Below, piece by piece: positions 19,137-29,916 of a DNA stretch of 64,000 bases. The notes under the pieces are model-generated. The model worked only from the letters and a program-made list of their open reading frames with translations. It made no database searches and had not been told where the DNA came from. The stretch lies in the NCBI RefSeq assembly GCF_036323735.1, contig NC_086028.1, forward strand, positions 38,388,001 to 38,452,000, read 5' to 3'. Numbering within the stretch: the stretch's first letter is position 1; each line of letters opens with the position of its first letter. This stretch comes from Rattus norvegicus (lineage: Eukaryota; Chordata; Mammalia; Rodentia; Muridae). The translations under genes and the position numbers were made by a program.

Positions 19137-20852
19137 AAGGAGGCACTAATTTTCAGGCACACCCAGATGCGGAGTTGGTCCCTGAGAATCGGTGCTTCCT
19201 TAAAAATGCTGATTCCCGGACTGCCTCTCCATGGAGGTCTGTTGAGCTGTGCTCTTCAGCACCCTTGGAGCATTTCCTGAGGCTCTGGTCAGGGACCCAC
19301 TGGTAAGCATGACGAGCCATGCAGGAAAAGGCCTGCATTCCAGGCCTTTCTATGCTGTCCTCCCCAGGAAGGCCTCTTTTATCCCTTCGTCTGTGGACTT
19401 TGCCTCTTGCTTCAGGCCTGGTTTGACTGATACCGCCTTAGAGAAGCCATCTGTGAATACTGGCTGAGACACCTTGACCCTGTCCCCACCCCTTCTGCAT
19501 CTCTCTCTCTATGCTTCATACTCCAGGTAGGGACAGCACATATACGCGTGTGCCTTCTGTGGGAGGTAGCCAAACTCCCTCTGCCTAACAGACAAGGCTA
19601 GTGATGGCTTCCTGAACAACACACCCCACGGACATCAGCCACATTAAGTCTCCAGCATCCTGGAGTCTCTGCTCTCCGAGAAGCTGCATAAGTCATTGAC
19701 TGGCACCGCAGCCCACACGGCTGTGGGAGGCGTCCTGTTGTATTTCTGAGGAATCTTAAGACATGGGTTTTGTTTCCTGAGAATGATAGACAAGTCACTA
19801 CAGGCCCCCTGGCTCGGAGCTGCTTCTCCCAGCATGCCATAGTTCATTCTGGCTTCACTGATAGAGCCCAGTTCTCCAGGACACTCCCTGTGCAGCACTG
19901 CCTGCTGGCTGGCTGACAAAATGACACTCACTTCACTGTGATCTGTCACTCATCCAGCTGGAGGTCAGCGGTCTTCCCGACTCTCAAGGCAGGGTGGCGG
20001 GCGGGGTCCTCTGACAGCCTCTCGCCTGCTGCCGGACAGGTGTTCTTTTTTATAAGAAGTGTATTAGAAGATTTGTAAACATGCGCACACAAACAGAAAC
20101 AAGCAGCTTAAGGGACGGTGAGGAGAGTTCAGGCTCGGAAGGTAGAGTGGGAGTTCCTTCGTGTGGGTCTTAGAGAAAATGGGTAGGAGGTTTTAGAGCG
20201 GGAGCCTGGAGCAAGGCTGTCGAAGTGTCCTGGGTAGCAGGAGGCGGGGGTGGATTTCTGGGGAGGAAGCATCTCCACCAGTAGCTATCGGAAGACCCTA
20301 GGAGTCGGGCAACCTGAAAGGTGGAAAGCTTCCGAGGGGAAGTGAGAATGGCGCCTGGAGCCCCAGCCTGAGGGTGAGGGATTCTTTAACACCGGTCTGT
20401 TCGCAGTAGGGGGCTTTGTTATTTTCTTCACAGTAAACGGGCTGAGGCAGGTGGGCGTGGCCTGAGCAGCAGTCTGGTCTGCATCTTAACACTAGGGTGG
20501 GGAAAGACTGGAATCTCTCGCCTCGGTCTTAATTAGTCTTTCCTCAAGACAGTCCTTCCAGGGAAGGAAGAGAGTCACTTAGCATGAACCTAAAAGCCCT
20601 TGCCTTCTGTTCTTTCACCTTGACGGGAGTGGGGTGGGGCGGGGCGGGGCGGGTTGGGTGGCGGTGATGGGAAAGCGAGCAGAGGTCTCGCTGGAGTGAC
20701 AGCTGACTCAGGGAAGCCTCACTCTTCATTCCTTACTACTGGGGCAGTGCAAGTTTTTATAGAGATTATTTTATTGTTAAGATTATCTCGGAAAATGTAC
20801 ATACTACTAAGACCAGCTGAGTTCATCATCTACTTGCGCTTGCACTGATCCG
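19137..20852. other. Unique intergenic segment with a GC-box/G-run array
   Basis: About 1.7 kb without a recognisable SINE, which is unusual in this window. No ORF resembles a known protein. The G-rich array at 20625-20659 is the main landmark. Confidence 0.45.
20625..20659 (+). promoter_or_regulatory. GC-box array with G-quadruplex potential
   Basis: GGGAGTGGGGTGGGGCGGGGC followed by GGGGCGGG and TTGGG. Several overlapping Sp1-type GGGGCGGGG sites and more than four G-runs of three or more lie within 35 bp. No other CpG enrichment surrounds it, so it may be a promoter or enhancer core or only a simple repeat. Confidence 0.5.
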
Positions 20853-21045
20853 TTTATCCACCCACCATCCATCCATCCACCCACCCACTATCCATCCATC
20901 ACCCACCCACCATCCATCCATCTACCTGTCTTTTCTCCTACTCATCCACCTGCCTATCGTCTACCCTCCATCCATCTTTCTGTTCATTCATCCGTCCTCT
21001 CACCCACCCTCCGTCCTACTCACCCACCCATTTACACATCGTCTA
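20853..21045. repeat. Degenerate (ATCC/ACCC)n tetranucleotide repeat
   Basis: Runs of CCATCCATCCATCC and CACCCACCCACC alternate with point changes. Long but impure. Confidence 0.9.
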
Positions 21046-21267
21046 CCCTATCCTTCTAAATACCCTCCCCCTCAAGCCATCCTTCACTACTTCCCTGCTT
21101 TATGCTGGCCCTTGAGGTTACAGTAGCAAGCAGGACGCACCTTCCTCTTGTCCTGTTTTTCTTCCACAAATGTGACCTCTGGTGAAACCCAGCACAGACA
21201 CTTTTAGGCTCGCTCCCGGGTCTGCTTTATGAGCTAGGATCAGTGGGTTCTTTAACTCAGAAATACT

Positions 21268-21440
21268 GGGACTGAAGAGATGGCTCAGTGGTAAGAACAC
21301 TTGCCCCTGTAGAGAATCCAGGTTAGAATCCCTGCACACAGCCTGAAACTCCACCTCCAGAGAATCTGGCACTCTCTTCTGATCTCCTTGTGCATTGTAC
21401 ACACATGTGCATGTGCATCTCACACACACACACACACACC
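21268..21440 (+). mobile_element. B3/B2-like SINE ending in (CA)n
   Basis: ACTGGGACTGAAGAGATGGCTCAGTGGTAAGAACACTTGCC...TCTGGCACTCTCTTCTGATCTCC...TGTACACACATGTGCATG, tail expanded to (CA)10 at 21421-21440. Confidence 0.65.
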
Positions 21441-21449
21441 CCCCAAGAG

Positions 21450-22480
21450 GGGAGAGAAGCAAGAAAATATATACTCATATAAAAATGGTCTTAAAAATTA
21501 AATCTGAGAAAACCAAAACTGCCAAAAGCATGCCACAAAAGGAGGTGCAATAACATATTCTCTCTGGGGCCTCTCTCAACTGCGGCCATGGCTGTCCATG
21601 GCTCATCTCCGGGGCAGGCCCTGGCATTGGGATTCCCAGGCTGAGTCACCAAGGACTGTGAACCTAGCACGAGCTCTACTCTTGCAGAATTTAGAGTTTC
21701 CCTAGCCCTCTTCCAGGCCATGGCAATCCTGAGCCTGGCTGGAAAAAGCAAGGGCCACGACTTGGCCTATCTGCCTGCCTCCCTCTTGGCAATCTGGTTG
21801 TCTTCAGGTGACCACCATTACTGCCTGCCTCGGCCCCAGCTCTTCTGCATCAGGATCGACTGAGTTTGATTCCTGTCTTTCCAAAAGCCATGGCCACAAA
21901 GAGGGAGATCCAAGAATTTAAGGAAGCATAAGCTCTGGGGTGACCCTGTCAACCTTGACCCCAGATTCTTCTTTGGACCGAAGACGCAAGGGAGGGAACT
22001 CTCCTCTGACTCCCCCAAAACACCATCCTGCCCTCTCCCTGCCAAGTTTCCTGGTTCAGATTCAAGCCCAGCCTACAGTCATCCTTGACTGCCGGGAGCT
22101 CCAGCCTCTAAGGACAGAAGGAAGTGGCCGACCTCACATTCCTCCGGGATGAGAACAGTCTGCTAGCTGCCCAAGGACCCATGGGAGGGCAGGGCTAATC
22201 ACTCATGAAGGGGCTGAGGCCACTCCTGGAGAGGGACTCTTCTTTCATCTGCAGGACCTGACTGGGCTCCGGGCCAGGGGACTGAATCCAGAAGTCCCGC
22301 TCCACTCTATGCCTCCAACCCAGTCAGCCTCATGCTGTCACTGTGCCCACCTCTAAGTCTGGCTGTTCCTAGCCTTGAACTTGGCTGGACAGGACGAAGA
22401 GCTGTGTTCTTCTTGAGCATGTACAGAGAATTCTTCCCAATGATAAAGAAGAGTGGCCAGAGAGTGGATATGAACCAACA
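21450..22480. other. Unique intergenic sequence
   Basis: No gene or repeat recognised; several short ORFs on both strands lack any familiar protein pattern. B1-like and ID_B1-like remnants begin at about 22490 and run to 22745. Confidence 0.4.
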
Positions 22481-22760
22481 CAGTTGCTGGTGCCGGTAAC
22501 CCAGCTTTTAGAAGGTTGGAAGATGAGAAGATCCTGAGTTCCAGGCCAGCCTCAGCTACACAGGAACCTGAGGCCAGCCTGGGCTACTGGAAGCCCTAGC
22601 ATGCATGAGCACACACGTGCAGGAGACAGATGATGGCGCTAAGTTACTAGAGTCTGCCTAGCCTGCATCAAACCCTGGGTTAGATCCCCGACACTGCAAA
22701 GACCAGGCAAAGCCACCCACATTTCAGAGGTGGAGGCAGGAGGATCAGAAGTTCAAGCTC

Positions 22761-22866
22761 GGGGTTGGGGATTTAGCTCAGTGGTATTGCGCTTGCCTAG
22801 GAAGCGCAAGGCCCTGGGTTCGGTCCCCAGCTCCGGAAAAAAAAGAACCAAAAAAAAAAAAAAAAA
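22761..22866 (+). mobile_element. ID SINE with target-site duplication
   Basis: GGGGTTGGGGATTTAGCTCAG...GGGTTCGGTCCCCAGC, tail A8-GAACC-A20. Perfect 12-bp duplications AAGTTCAAGCTC at 22749-22760 and 22867-22878. The GAACC interruption in the tail also occurs in the copy at 51694, suggesting one source subfamily. Confidence 0.93.
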
Positions 22867-23265
22867 AAGTTCAAGCTCATCCTCAGCTACATAGTGAGTG
22901 CAACAAGCATCCCGTATATGAGATCTTGTCTCCATGTAAAGACAAACAATAAAACTCTAAGACTCAGATGGGGACAGTCATTCCTCAGGTATCACTTGAC
23001 TTTATGGTCCATCCTCAGCTGGTGAACCAACACCATTACACCCTGTTCGGTGACCGGTCTGCTGTTCTTCCCTGTGGTCCCCACCTTCTCTGGGAACAAT
23101 ATCCAGAAGAGAACTGGGCAGGTGTACTGAGGTGGGGCTTTTCCGGGGTTGGTTTTCCCCGGTTCCCACTGGAAGTTCCAGCGAGCTGCTGGCCAGGGAC
23201 TCTGGACATGTGCCCGTCCCCACTGCCTGCCTTGGAGCAGAGCTCAGCTTGCTCTCCCTGAACGG

Positions 23266-23274
23266 TTCCGGGAA
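23266..23274 (+). promoter_or_regulatory. GAS (STAT) motif
   Basis: TTCCGGGAA is a perfect TTCNNNGAA palindromic STAT-dimer site. It is 36 bp upstream of an ISRE and about 6.6 kb upstream of the Irf1 start. Confidence 0.55.
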
Positions 23275-23309
23275 ACTCCTCGATTTCCTCGTTGCCTCCA
23301 CGTTGGCAA

Positions 23310-23325
23310 GAAAACGAAACCGAAG
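23310..23325 (+). promoter_or_regulatory. ISRE/IRF-element
   Basis: GAAAACGAAACCGAAG carries two consensus GAAA cores with the correct two-base spacing (GAAANNGAAA) and a third GAA at the same spacing. ISGF3 (STAT1-STAT2-IRF9) and IRF family dimers bind this form. IRF1 itself recognises it, so feedback is possible. Confidence 0.6.
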
Positions 23326-23334
23326 CCCCGCCCC
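23326..23334 (-). promoter_or_regulatory. GC box (Sp1-type) adjoining the ISRE
   Basis: CCCCGCCCC directly follows the ISRE. A GC box next to an ISRE is common in interferon-inducible promoters. Confidence 0.45.
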
Positions 23335-24734
23335 TCCTGCCGGGCCACGGAACCCTGAGAGTGGGTGTTGGGAACTAGGGTTCCGAACCCCGGCTAGTTT
23401 ACACACAGCCTACCGCTAGGGTACTGCGAGTTGTTATCTCGGCCAGGTTCTCAGGCTGCAATAGCTGGAATGTTCTTGTGAGACATCCTTCCCCCAAACT
23501 CCCCCCCCCCCCCCGCACTTCTGTGCGTCTGTCAACCCTGGGGTCTGGGGAAAGGGAACGGAGAAGAGAGACAGGCGGAGGGGATTAAGAGCAGGAGCTC
23601 GGCAAGAGGCTTGCCAGCTTCAGCCATCCCAGGTGATTGACGGTCTGCACAGAGAAGTTTAGCACGTAGCCCCAGGCCACACAGCTTATAGATGCTGAGC
23701 TAGGTGCAAACTCCTGGCGGACGGGAAGGCTGGGTGGTGGGGAGAAAAACTGCTCTGCCTGTTGGCAGCTGACTGCCTGGCACGGGTGGGGTAGGCCTAG
23801 CGTGCAGGCGTGGGAGAATATAGGCGTAGGGTTAGACTGTAGGCAGCCACCTGGGCGGCCCAGCTGGGAGGCCCTGCGGTTCTCCGCTCGCCTGCTTCCC
23901 TCCCTTTCCAGGAAGCTAGCCAGAGCGGAGCCTGCAACTCACCCCCAAGTCGGGGCGGATCAGGAATGTGGAAGTTAGCCCAAAGGGCCCGGTTGCCCAC
24001 TCTCCTCCAATCACGCACACCCGGCACCGGAGTGCATCACGTGGAGAAGAGGGGGTTCCACCTCAAGGCCAAGCTAGGCGAGGAAGCCTGGTGTAGAGTG
24101 GGGGTAGTGCCTCCACTACTCGCAGGACTCATCCTCAGGGGAGGGGAGCTGCTCCCATCTAGCCCTGCCCTGGGTCACGGCCTCTGGGCCTAGCCTCACA
24201 GTCTCCTCCGCTCGGCTCTCCAGGCCCCACAGGGCGGATGGGAACTGAGGCCTCTTTCCTTCCAACGCTGTGTTTATAAGAAATGAAACTCCGCAGCGGG
24301 CCCCAGTGGCAGCCCACACGGTCACACGGACTCTCCCGCGGGCGGGGGAGGGGCGCTGAGTTCCGGAGCGGCACTGACACCACCAGCAGCGAGCTGTGAC
24401 TTAAGCGAGCTGTTGGGTCCCAGGGCAGGACCCTGTGCTTTCCCAGTCAGCTGCTGCGTCCCACTCTCCCCGTTTTGGATGTAAAACAAATACATAAATA
24501 AAAATAACGGTCCAAAGTTTATTCTGCTGTGTCATACAGTGCGAGTGCCAAAGCTGTGAGCAGGGAGGGGTTGATCTCGTGCCCGGGCAATTCCCCAGAA
24601 TCAAACTTCGGACTAACTCTGAGCAGAAGCTTAATTCCCATTTATTGAATAAGTTAGGATTTCCTTTCTGCCCAGGCTCCGCAGTCACGGTGGTGGGACC
24701 TGGCCAAGCTTTAGGATGGTTTTGAATGCTTTGA

Positions 24735-24905
24735 TGTCTTTATTTTGAGACAGGGTCTAGGTAGCCCAGGGTGACTCTGAGTGCCAATCCTTGAGCCTCT
24801 ACATTTCCAGTGGTGGAATTACAAGTGGGCACGGCGTCTCCTCAGGTTTATGCTATACTGGGGATCTAACCTAGGATCATGCACGCTAGGCAAGCGCTCT
24901 ACTAA
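24735..24905 (-). mobile_element. B1/B4-like remnant, antisense
   Basis: TTTGAGACAGGGTCTAGGTAGCCCAGGGTGACTC...GGTGGAATTACAAGTGGG, followed by an ID-like reversed head (GGATCTAACC...CAAGCGCTCTACTAATTG). Confidence 0.5.
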
Positions 24906-26079
24906 TTGTGATAGGTCGTCCTTGCAGTGAAAATAGAGTTTGGCTGGCTGCCAGGAGAGCCTTTGAGCATTTCAAGGAGACCTGCCTCTGGATCTGTCTG
25001 GAAGCCCTGCTGAGAGCTTGTCTGCTTTGGGGAGCAGTCAAAAACCTAATCCAAGTCTCACTGGGCCCCGTTAATACCTCGGATTTCTGAGAGCATTTCC
25101 GGTCCTACACCTGTCTATCAGCACAAACACAGGCTGCCAAGCAATGTCTGAATATAGAGAATGGTCATCAGATGAAGAAGCAGGAGGACACAGCCATCTA
25201 GCAAGGATTTGTAGTGCCTTCCAGGGACCAGGCATCTGCTGGAGAACATGAGGGCCACAGTGTGGCCTTAGTGCAGTTGTTTGTCTCCAATCTCTATAAA
25301 TGGGTTGGGGTTCAAGATTGGCAGGGCTCCCACCTAGAAAATGGTTCTGAAATCATAACCAAGGAGGCAGAGAACAGGAGGGAAGTGGCAGGGGAAAAGA
25401 TTGTGGTGCACCAGAAGAAAGGAAAGACGGTCCTACAGAGTATTTGTGGATAATTGTCACCAGCCCCACCTCCTGCACTCCAGGCTGGCCTGGATCTTAC
25501 TATGTAGCCAAGGATGACTGTTAACTTCTGATTCTTCCGTCCTTGCTTCCACCACTGGGGGCTGGGATTAGAGGGATAAACCCACCATGCCTGGGTGGGG
25601 TTCATAGTGCTGGGATGGAACTAGAGCTTTGTGCAAGCTACCCAGGCACTCTGTCAACTGAGCTGCATCCCCAGGTCACCCCCCCCTCCCCGCGCGCGCA
25701 CATTATGATCACAAAGGTCACATTCAGGGAGAGCCTGCTAGTGCCTCTGCCAGTCCGAAGAACCTCGGGGTCCAGCACTGAGACACAGCACAGCATCTTA
25801 CCCTAACTGAGCCAGGGCACTTTGGGGAGGCACCCTATGTGCTCCTGAGCAGGACGGGCAGCTATTCTCTTTAGCTGTCCAACTCCATGGGGTGTGAGGC
25901 ACCTGCTAGACTCCTACAGAAAAATGCAGCCCCTGTTCACCGACTCAGGAGGCAATAGGAATAGGAGAGATAAGACACAGAGCTGAGGCCCAAGGGCAAA
26001 GGTGAAGGGGGAGGCATTCTGATTGGTTGCTTTGAAACTGGGCATTTGTTCTGAGTTTTTAAGGGGTAGAGAAGGAAGC
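24906..26079. other. Mixed unique sequence with SINE remnants
   Basis: 25480-25690 is an old antisense B4/ID_B1-type copy (AGGCTGGCCTGGATCTTACTATGTAGCC...CCTGGGTGGGGTTC...GTCAACTGAGCTGCATCCCC). A (CG)5 tract lies at 25691-25700. The remainder holds nothing recognised. Confidence 0.4.
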
Positions 26080-26350
26080 CAAGTGTGGTGGAGCACTTCT
26101 GCAACTCCAGCACTTGGGAGGCGGAGGCTGGAAGATCAGGAATTTAACACCAGCCTAAAGGGGCTGGAAAATGCCTCAGCAGGTAAAAGCTCTTGCTCCC
26201 GACAAATCTGATCCTTGTTCTCTGGAGCCCATGTAAAAGCCACAGATGTAAGTGGAAGACCAATTCCCTGTGGCATGTACACCATCATATTTGAACACAT
26301 ACTACACACCCATACGTAGTAAGTTAATATATATTTTTAAAAGGACAACC
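26080..26350 (+). mobile_element. B1 remnant followed by B2/B4-like SINE
   Basis: CCAAGTGTGGTGGAGCACTTCTGCAACTCCAGCACTTGGGAGGCGGAGG (B1 left part), then AGGGGCTGGAAAATGCCTCAGCAGGTAAAAGCTC...ACACATACTACACACCC with an AT-rich tail. Confidence 0.55.
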
Positions 26351-26539
26351 TGGGTTACATGAGACCTTGTTTTTAAACAAAAAGAAGGGGCAGGTAGAAA
26401 TGGAAGTTAGGGGAGAGGAAGAAGTATTCCTGAGTGTTGGGGAAATGGAGGAAAGGGGGGGGGCAACAGAAAGAGAGAGGTGAGGAGAGGTTCAGAACAC
26501 AGAAGCACAGGGAAGGACTGTCCTTACCTTTCAGTTGAG
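26351..26539. other. Purine-rich intergenic stretch
   Basis: GA-rich sequence with a G-run at 26456-26463; no gene or repeat family recognised. Confidence 0.35.
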
Positions 26540-26965
26540 GAGTGTTTAATGGTTTGGGAAGGACTTTGATAGTCTACCTGATTTCACAGGAAAAAACTGC
26601 AAGAAATTTGATTATGAGTCTTACGGGCTATGGTTCATGAGTTAGGTATGATTCATGGATTAAAGTAAGCGCTCTTGCTGGGCAACAGCTAGATAGGTTC
26701 TGTGAGGACAGAAAGAAGGAAGCCAAACATCAGGAAAATAGCTGATTGGTTAACGCTAGGGTGGTTCAGGTGCAGAGGGGACTTCCTCACGTTAACTCAT
26801 GGGGACTTAAACTCCTGTGTTTAGGAAACCTTGGTTTGGTTTAAGATCTGTGTGCTCCCTTAAAATTTCAATTAATAATGTAGCACTTGGCGTGAGTGAC
26901 TCCATTTTGGTTCGGTCTGTTGGAGCCTAGTACGGGAGCTCAGTCCAAAATAGTGGCCTCTGATA
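26540..26965 (+). mobile_element. LTR-like diverged rodent repeat
   Basis: The end GTGAGTGACTCCATTTTGG...GGAGCCTAG..CGGGAGCTCAGTCCAAAA and the body resemble an old rodent LTR. No definite ends, duplication or coding body, so the assignment is by general likeness. Confidence 0.3.
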
Positions 26966-27049
26966 TTTTTTGTTTACAATTAGGAGGATACAAGTAGAGA
27001 TTATGTCTGGTTTATAGCAAATTGAGGACTGGGGAGAATAATTTCTTTC

Positions 27050-27245
27050 CTTTAAAAAAAAAGATTTATTTTTAAGTGTGTGTGCACGAGTGAGTGTAGG
27101 TGCCCATGGAGGCCAGAAAAGGGCATCAGATTCCCAGGAGCTGAAATCACAGATGGTTTCGAGAAGCCCAATGTGGGTGCTAGAGTCCAAACTCAGGTCA
27201 TCTGCAAGAGCAGCAAGATCTCTTCTCACCAGCTTTCCTCCAGCC
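27050..27245 (-). mobile_element. B2/B3 SINE, antisense
   Basis: AAAAAGATTTATTTTTAAGTGTGTG...CCATGGAGGCCAGAAAAGGGCATCAGATTCCCAGGAGCTG...AGAGCAGCAAGATCTC...TTTCCTCCAGCCCC. Confidence 0.75.
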
Positions 27246-27364
27246 CCAGGGGATCACCAAAAGCACAAGATTTCAGACTCAGCTCTCTCTATATTCTGTT
27301 TTCCACACTTTTCTAAGAACAACCGAAGGAGCAGGAAGTGGAGTGGGAAGACAGAGTTTGAGCT

Positions 27365-27720
27365 GAGGATGTAGCTCAGTTAGCATAGAGCTTGCCTGGC
27401 GTGTACAAAGCCTAGGTCCCACTCCCAGTGCCAGATAGTCTCAATGAAGTGGTGTGGACCAGCGTGCTCAGCGTTGGATAGGCTAAAAGCAAGTGCAGAA
27501 TTTAAGGTCAGCCTGGGATATGGTGAGCTGTTTCAAAAAAAAAAAATTTAGAAACTGACTTGTGGTGGTGCATGCCTAGAATCCCAGCACTTGGGTGGTA
27601 GATACAGATAGCTCTCTATGAGTCTGAGAGTAGCCTGGTCTACAGAGGAAACTCTGTATGGCAGTCAAGGCTACATAGAGAAACCCTGCCTTGACCCTCC
27701 CCACCCCCACCCCCCAAAAA
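27365..27720 (+). mobile_element. ID_B1-type SINE followed by B1 SINE
   Basis: 27365-27540: GAGGATGTAGCTCAGTTAGCATAGAGCTTGCCTGGCGTG head and B1-like end. 27560-27720: GTGGTGGTGCATGCCTAGAATCCCAGCACTTGGG...AGGCTACATAGAGAAACCCTGCC. A third B1-like remnant lies at 27835-27960. Confidence 0.6.
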
Positions 27721-28079
27721 TTGAAAACTCAATAAAGACTAAAACAACAACAAAACACACCCCCCCCCCCCAAAAAACACAGCCCTGCACCCAATCATAG
27801 GCAGACTCTTTATCGTTTAAAATCAAGTACCAGGCAAGCATGTCAGTATTGACTTGTAATCCCAGCACCTGGGAAAAGGAAGCAGAAAGATGAGTTGTTC
27901 AAGGCTAACCCAGGCTACAAGAGATCCTTTTCCAAAAAAATCAAAATAAATTAAAAAAAAGTCAAAGTGGGGGGAAAAGAAACCTCTCACAGAACATTTA
28001 AACGATGGAAATGCCAGTTTCACTGGTAAGTCCTAGCAGTGAGGGTGGGACCGAGGTGTCTGCTAAGGGGAAGATTGAG

Positions 28080-28080
<1 letters not shown>

Positions 28081-28128
<48 letters not shown>
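28081..28128. repeat. (GT)n microsatellite
   Basis: About 22 near-pure GT units. Confidence 0.95.
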
Positions 28129-28129
<1 letters not shown>

Positions 28130-28132
<3 letters not shown>

Positions 28133-29655
28133 ACTTTGCTCACAGTGTTGTCTCTATAGAGGAAAAAGTGGAAATAACCTAAATGTCCTACAAGAGGGTA
28201 TTTAGTGGGTAAATTTTTATTTATCCTTATGACAGAAAACAGGTACCCATCACTCACCAATGCTGCAGACGGACATTCCAGGACACAGGCTGACTTTCAC
28301 TATGTATACCCACACAGGTATTTTAATGCAATTTGCAGTCTCCTGGTGCTTTCAATAGGGTCTCTGAGGGCTGCAAGAGTTAGTTACAAAGTTCCTCTCC
28401 CTAATCTCATTTTGAATTTTCCTTGGCTGTGTCAGAGTATCTCAACAGAGCAAGTATCCATCTGCTCTAAGGAGAGCAGGTGTCATGATTCTGAGTCATG
28501 CGTTCAGAAGTCCCCTCCCCCAACCCGGTCTCTAGCGATTCTCGTTTGCCACTTCAAAATACTCCAAATGCCACCTCCCTATTTATTCTAGAGTCTCGAT
28601 ACCTTCTTCCAAGATCCTCCTGCCATCTTGAATCTCTTAGCTCCCGAATCTCCTCTTCGAGGCAGTGACATTGAGATCATTCACTGATGTGTGTATTAGA
28701 GCTTGCAACATTAAACTGGGTGCTGTCCTAGACGGACAGCTAGGGCGAGGAAGGTGACACAGGAGAATGACACCATAGAGGGTTGATGTAAATGCTGTGG
28801 GGAAGTGAAGGAAGAAGCCCGAGGAGCCAGAGTTCGGCATGGAACATGTACACACTAGCCCAGCCGCTAGGAGAAAACAAACTGGCAAGGTTTACTCTTG
28901 CGCACTAGTTAACCCGCTGCCCTTGCCAACCCTCTGGGACCTGGGTCCCCGATTCTGGCCACAGTTTCCCTATGCTGCCCGGAACTTCTCCAGAGCCAGG
29001 CTTTGGGGACTCAGAAATGCCTTCAAGACTATCAGAGAGGAACTTTCTCCCAAAGGCTACAGAGAGGATGTAGAGCTGAAGCAGGAGTCCTAGAAGGAAC
29101 CACAGTCACTTCTGAATTTTCTCCACTTTCAGGTAGTCCCAGAGATACAAGGGAGAAGGGTCACCTTGTTCACTGCTAGAACCTCGTGAGGCACAGGAAA
29201 GCACACACACCATCTCTCCCCATCAGGACGCGGTGTGTCTCCCTGAAACTCCCATCGCTGCAGACTAGTGAGTGGGCTATTGCCATTTTGAGGTTAAGGA
29301 AATTAAGAGTCCCTGCGTCCTTCAACAGCTGTGCCTGCAGAGTCCAGGCTGGGAGTTCCTACCGCCTTGCATTCTAAGTTAGGCCTTCTGCCTCAACTTC
29401 TCAAAGCAGCAAGTGGCCGTTAAGAGAGTTATCATCTAAAGCAGTATAGGGACCGAATCCCTCCCTTTTTGACACTTCATTACCAGACTGATTTTCAGGG
29501 TGATTCGGTCCGGGGGTCCCTTCTGGAGAAGGAAGCAGGTGTTCTGGAGACCTAGGGAGTTAGGTGTCTCCGGTGGAGGAGAAGGGGGAGACCGCCACAT
29601 GAACCAGCAGGCTAGGAGCCTACAGGACGAGAGGGAGGGCCTCGGCTTTCCAAGA
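28130..29655. other. Unique sequence directly upstream of the Irf1 CpG island
   Basis: About 1.5 kb without a recognised repeat. No coding exon is evident. It is the likely proximal-upstream regulatory zone of Irf1, or body of a divergent non-coding transcript, but I see no decisive motif. Confidence 0.45.
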
Positions 29656-29687
29656 CAGGCAAGGGGGCCGGGGGTGGAGTGGAGCAC

Positions 29688-29719
29688 GGGGCGGGCCCGC
29701 GGGAGCCCCGGGGCGGTGG
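29688..29719 (+). promoter_or_regulatory. Two GC boxes (Sp1-type)
   Basis: GGGGCGGGC at 29688-29696 and GGGGCGGTGG at 29710-29719. A third, GGGGGCGTGG, lies at 29847-29856 between the CCAAT box and the NF-kB site. They suit a TATA-less CpG-island promoter. Confidence 0.6.
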
Positions 29720-29792
29720 CGCGGGCCGAGGGGGTGGGGAGCGCAGCCGCCTTGTACTTCCCCTTCGCCGCTTAGCTCTACAACAGCCTGAT

Positions 29793-29801
29793 TTCCCCGA
29801 A
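29793..29801 (+). promoter_or_regulatory. Irf1 promoter GAS element
   Basis: TTCCCCGAA within GATTTCCCCGAAATGATG. This is the interferon-gamma activation site known from mammalian Irf1 promoters, bound by STAT1 homodimers. It lies 69 bp upstream of the NF-kB site, matching the known spacing of the pair. Confidence 0.9.
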
Positions 29802-29819
29802 ATGATGAGGCGAAGTGGG

Positions 29820-29824
29820 CCAAT
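29820..29824 (+). promoter_or_regulatory. CCAAT box
   Basis: GGGCCAATGGG, an NF-Y-type context, about 95 bp before the inferred start site. No TATA box is seen at the expected distance. Confidence 0.5.
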
Positions 29825-29869
29825 GGGCGCGCGCGAGCGGCCCGGCGGGGGCGTGGCCGAGTTCGGGCC

Positions 29870-29879
29870 GGGGAATCCC
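29870..29879 (+). promoter_or_regulatory. Irf1 promoter NF-kB site
   Basis: GGGGAATCCC is a consensus kB decamer. NF-kB and STAT1 acting from this site and the upstream GAS give the known synergy of TNF-alpha and interferon-gamma on Irf1. Confidence 0.9.
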
Positions 29880-29916
29880 GCTAAGTGTTTAGATTTCTTC
29901 GCGGCGCCGCCGACTC

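Larger units (their letters stand above)
22985..24720. other. Repeat-poor, GC-richer unique segment, candidate regulatory region
   Basis: About 1.7 kb without recognised SINEs, with raised G+C and more CpG than its surroundings. It contains the GAS/ISRE/GC-box group at 23266-23334, a C-run near 23500, and GC-rich stretches at 24310-24360. ORFs of up to 134 codons overlap on both strands and lack familiar protein sequence. The Irf1 locus has a known upstream antisense-type lncRNA in human and mouse (IRF1-AS1/Carinh); this could be part of that transcription unit or its promoter, but no exon could be identified. Confidence 0.45.

Noticed and set aside
23133..23143. NF-kB-like GGGGCTTTTCC near the distal GAS/ISRE
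   Set aside because: Only a loose match (11 bases, pyrimidine where a purine is expected); not needed to explain the cluster.
24279..24290. ISRE-like AGAAATGAAACT
   Set aside because: The two GAAA cores are one base apart instead of two, so it does not fit the ISRE.
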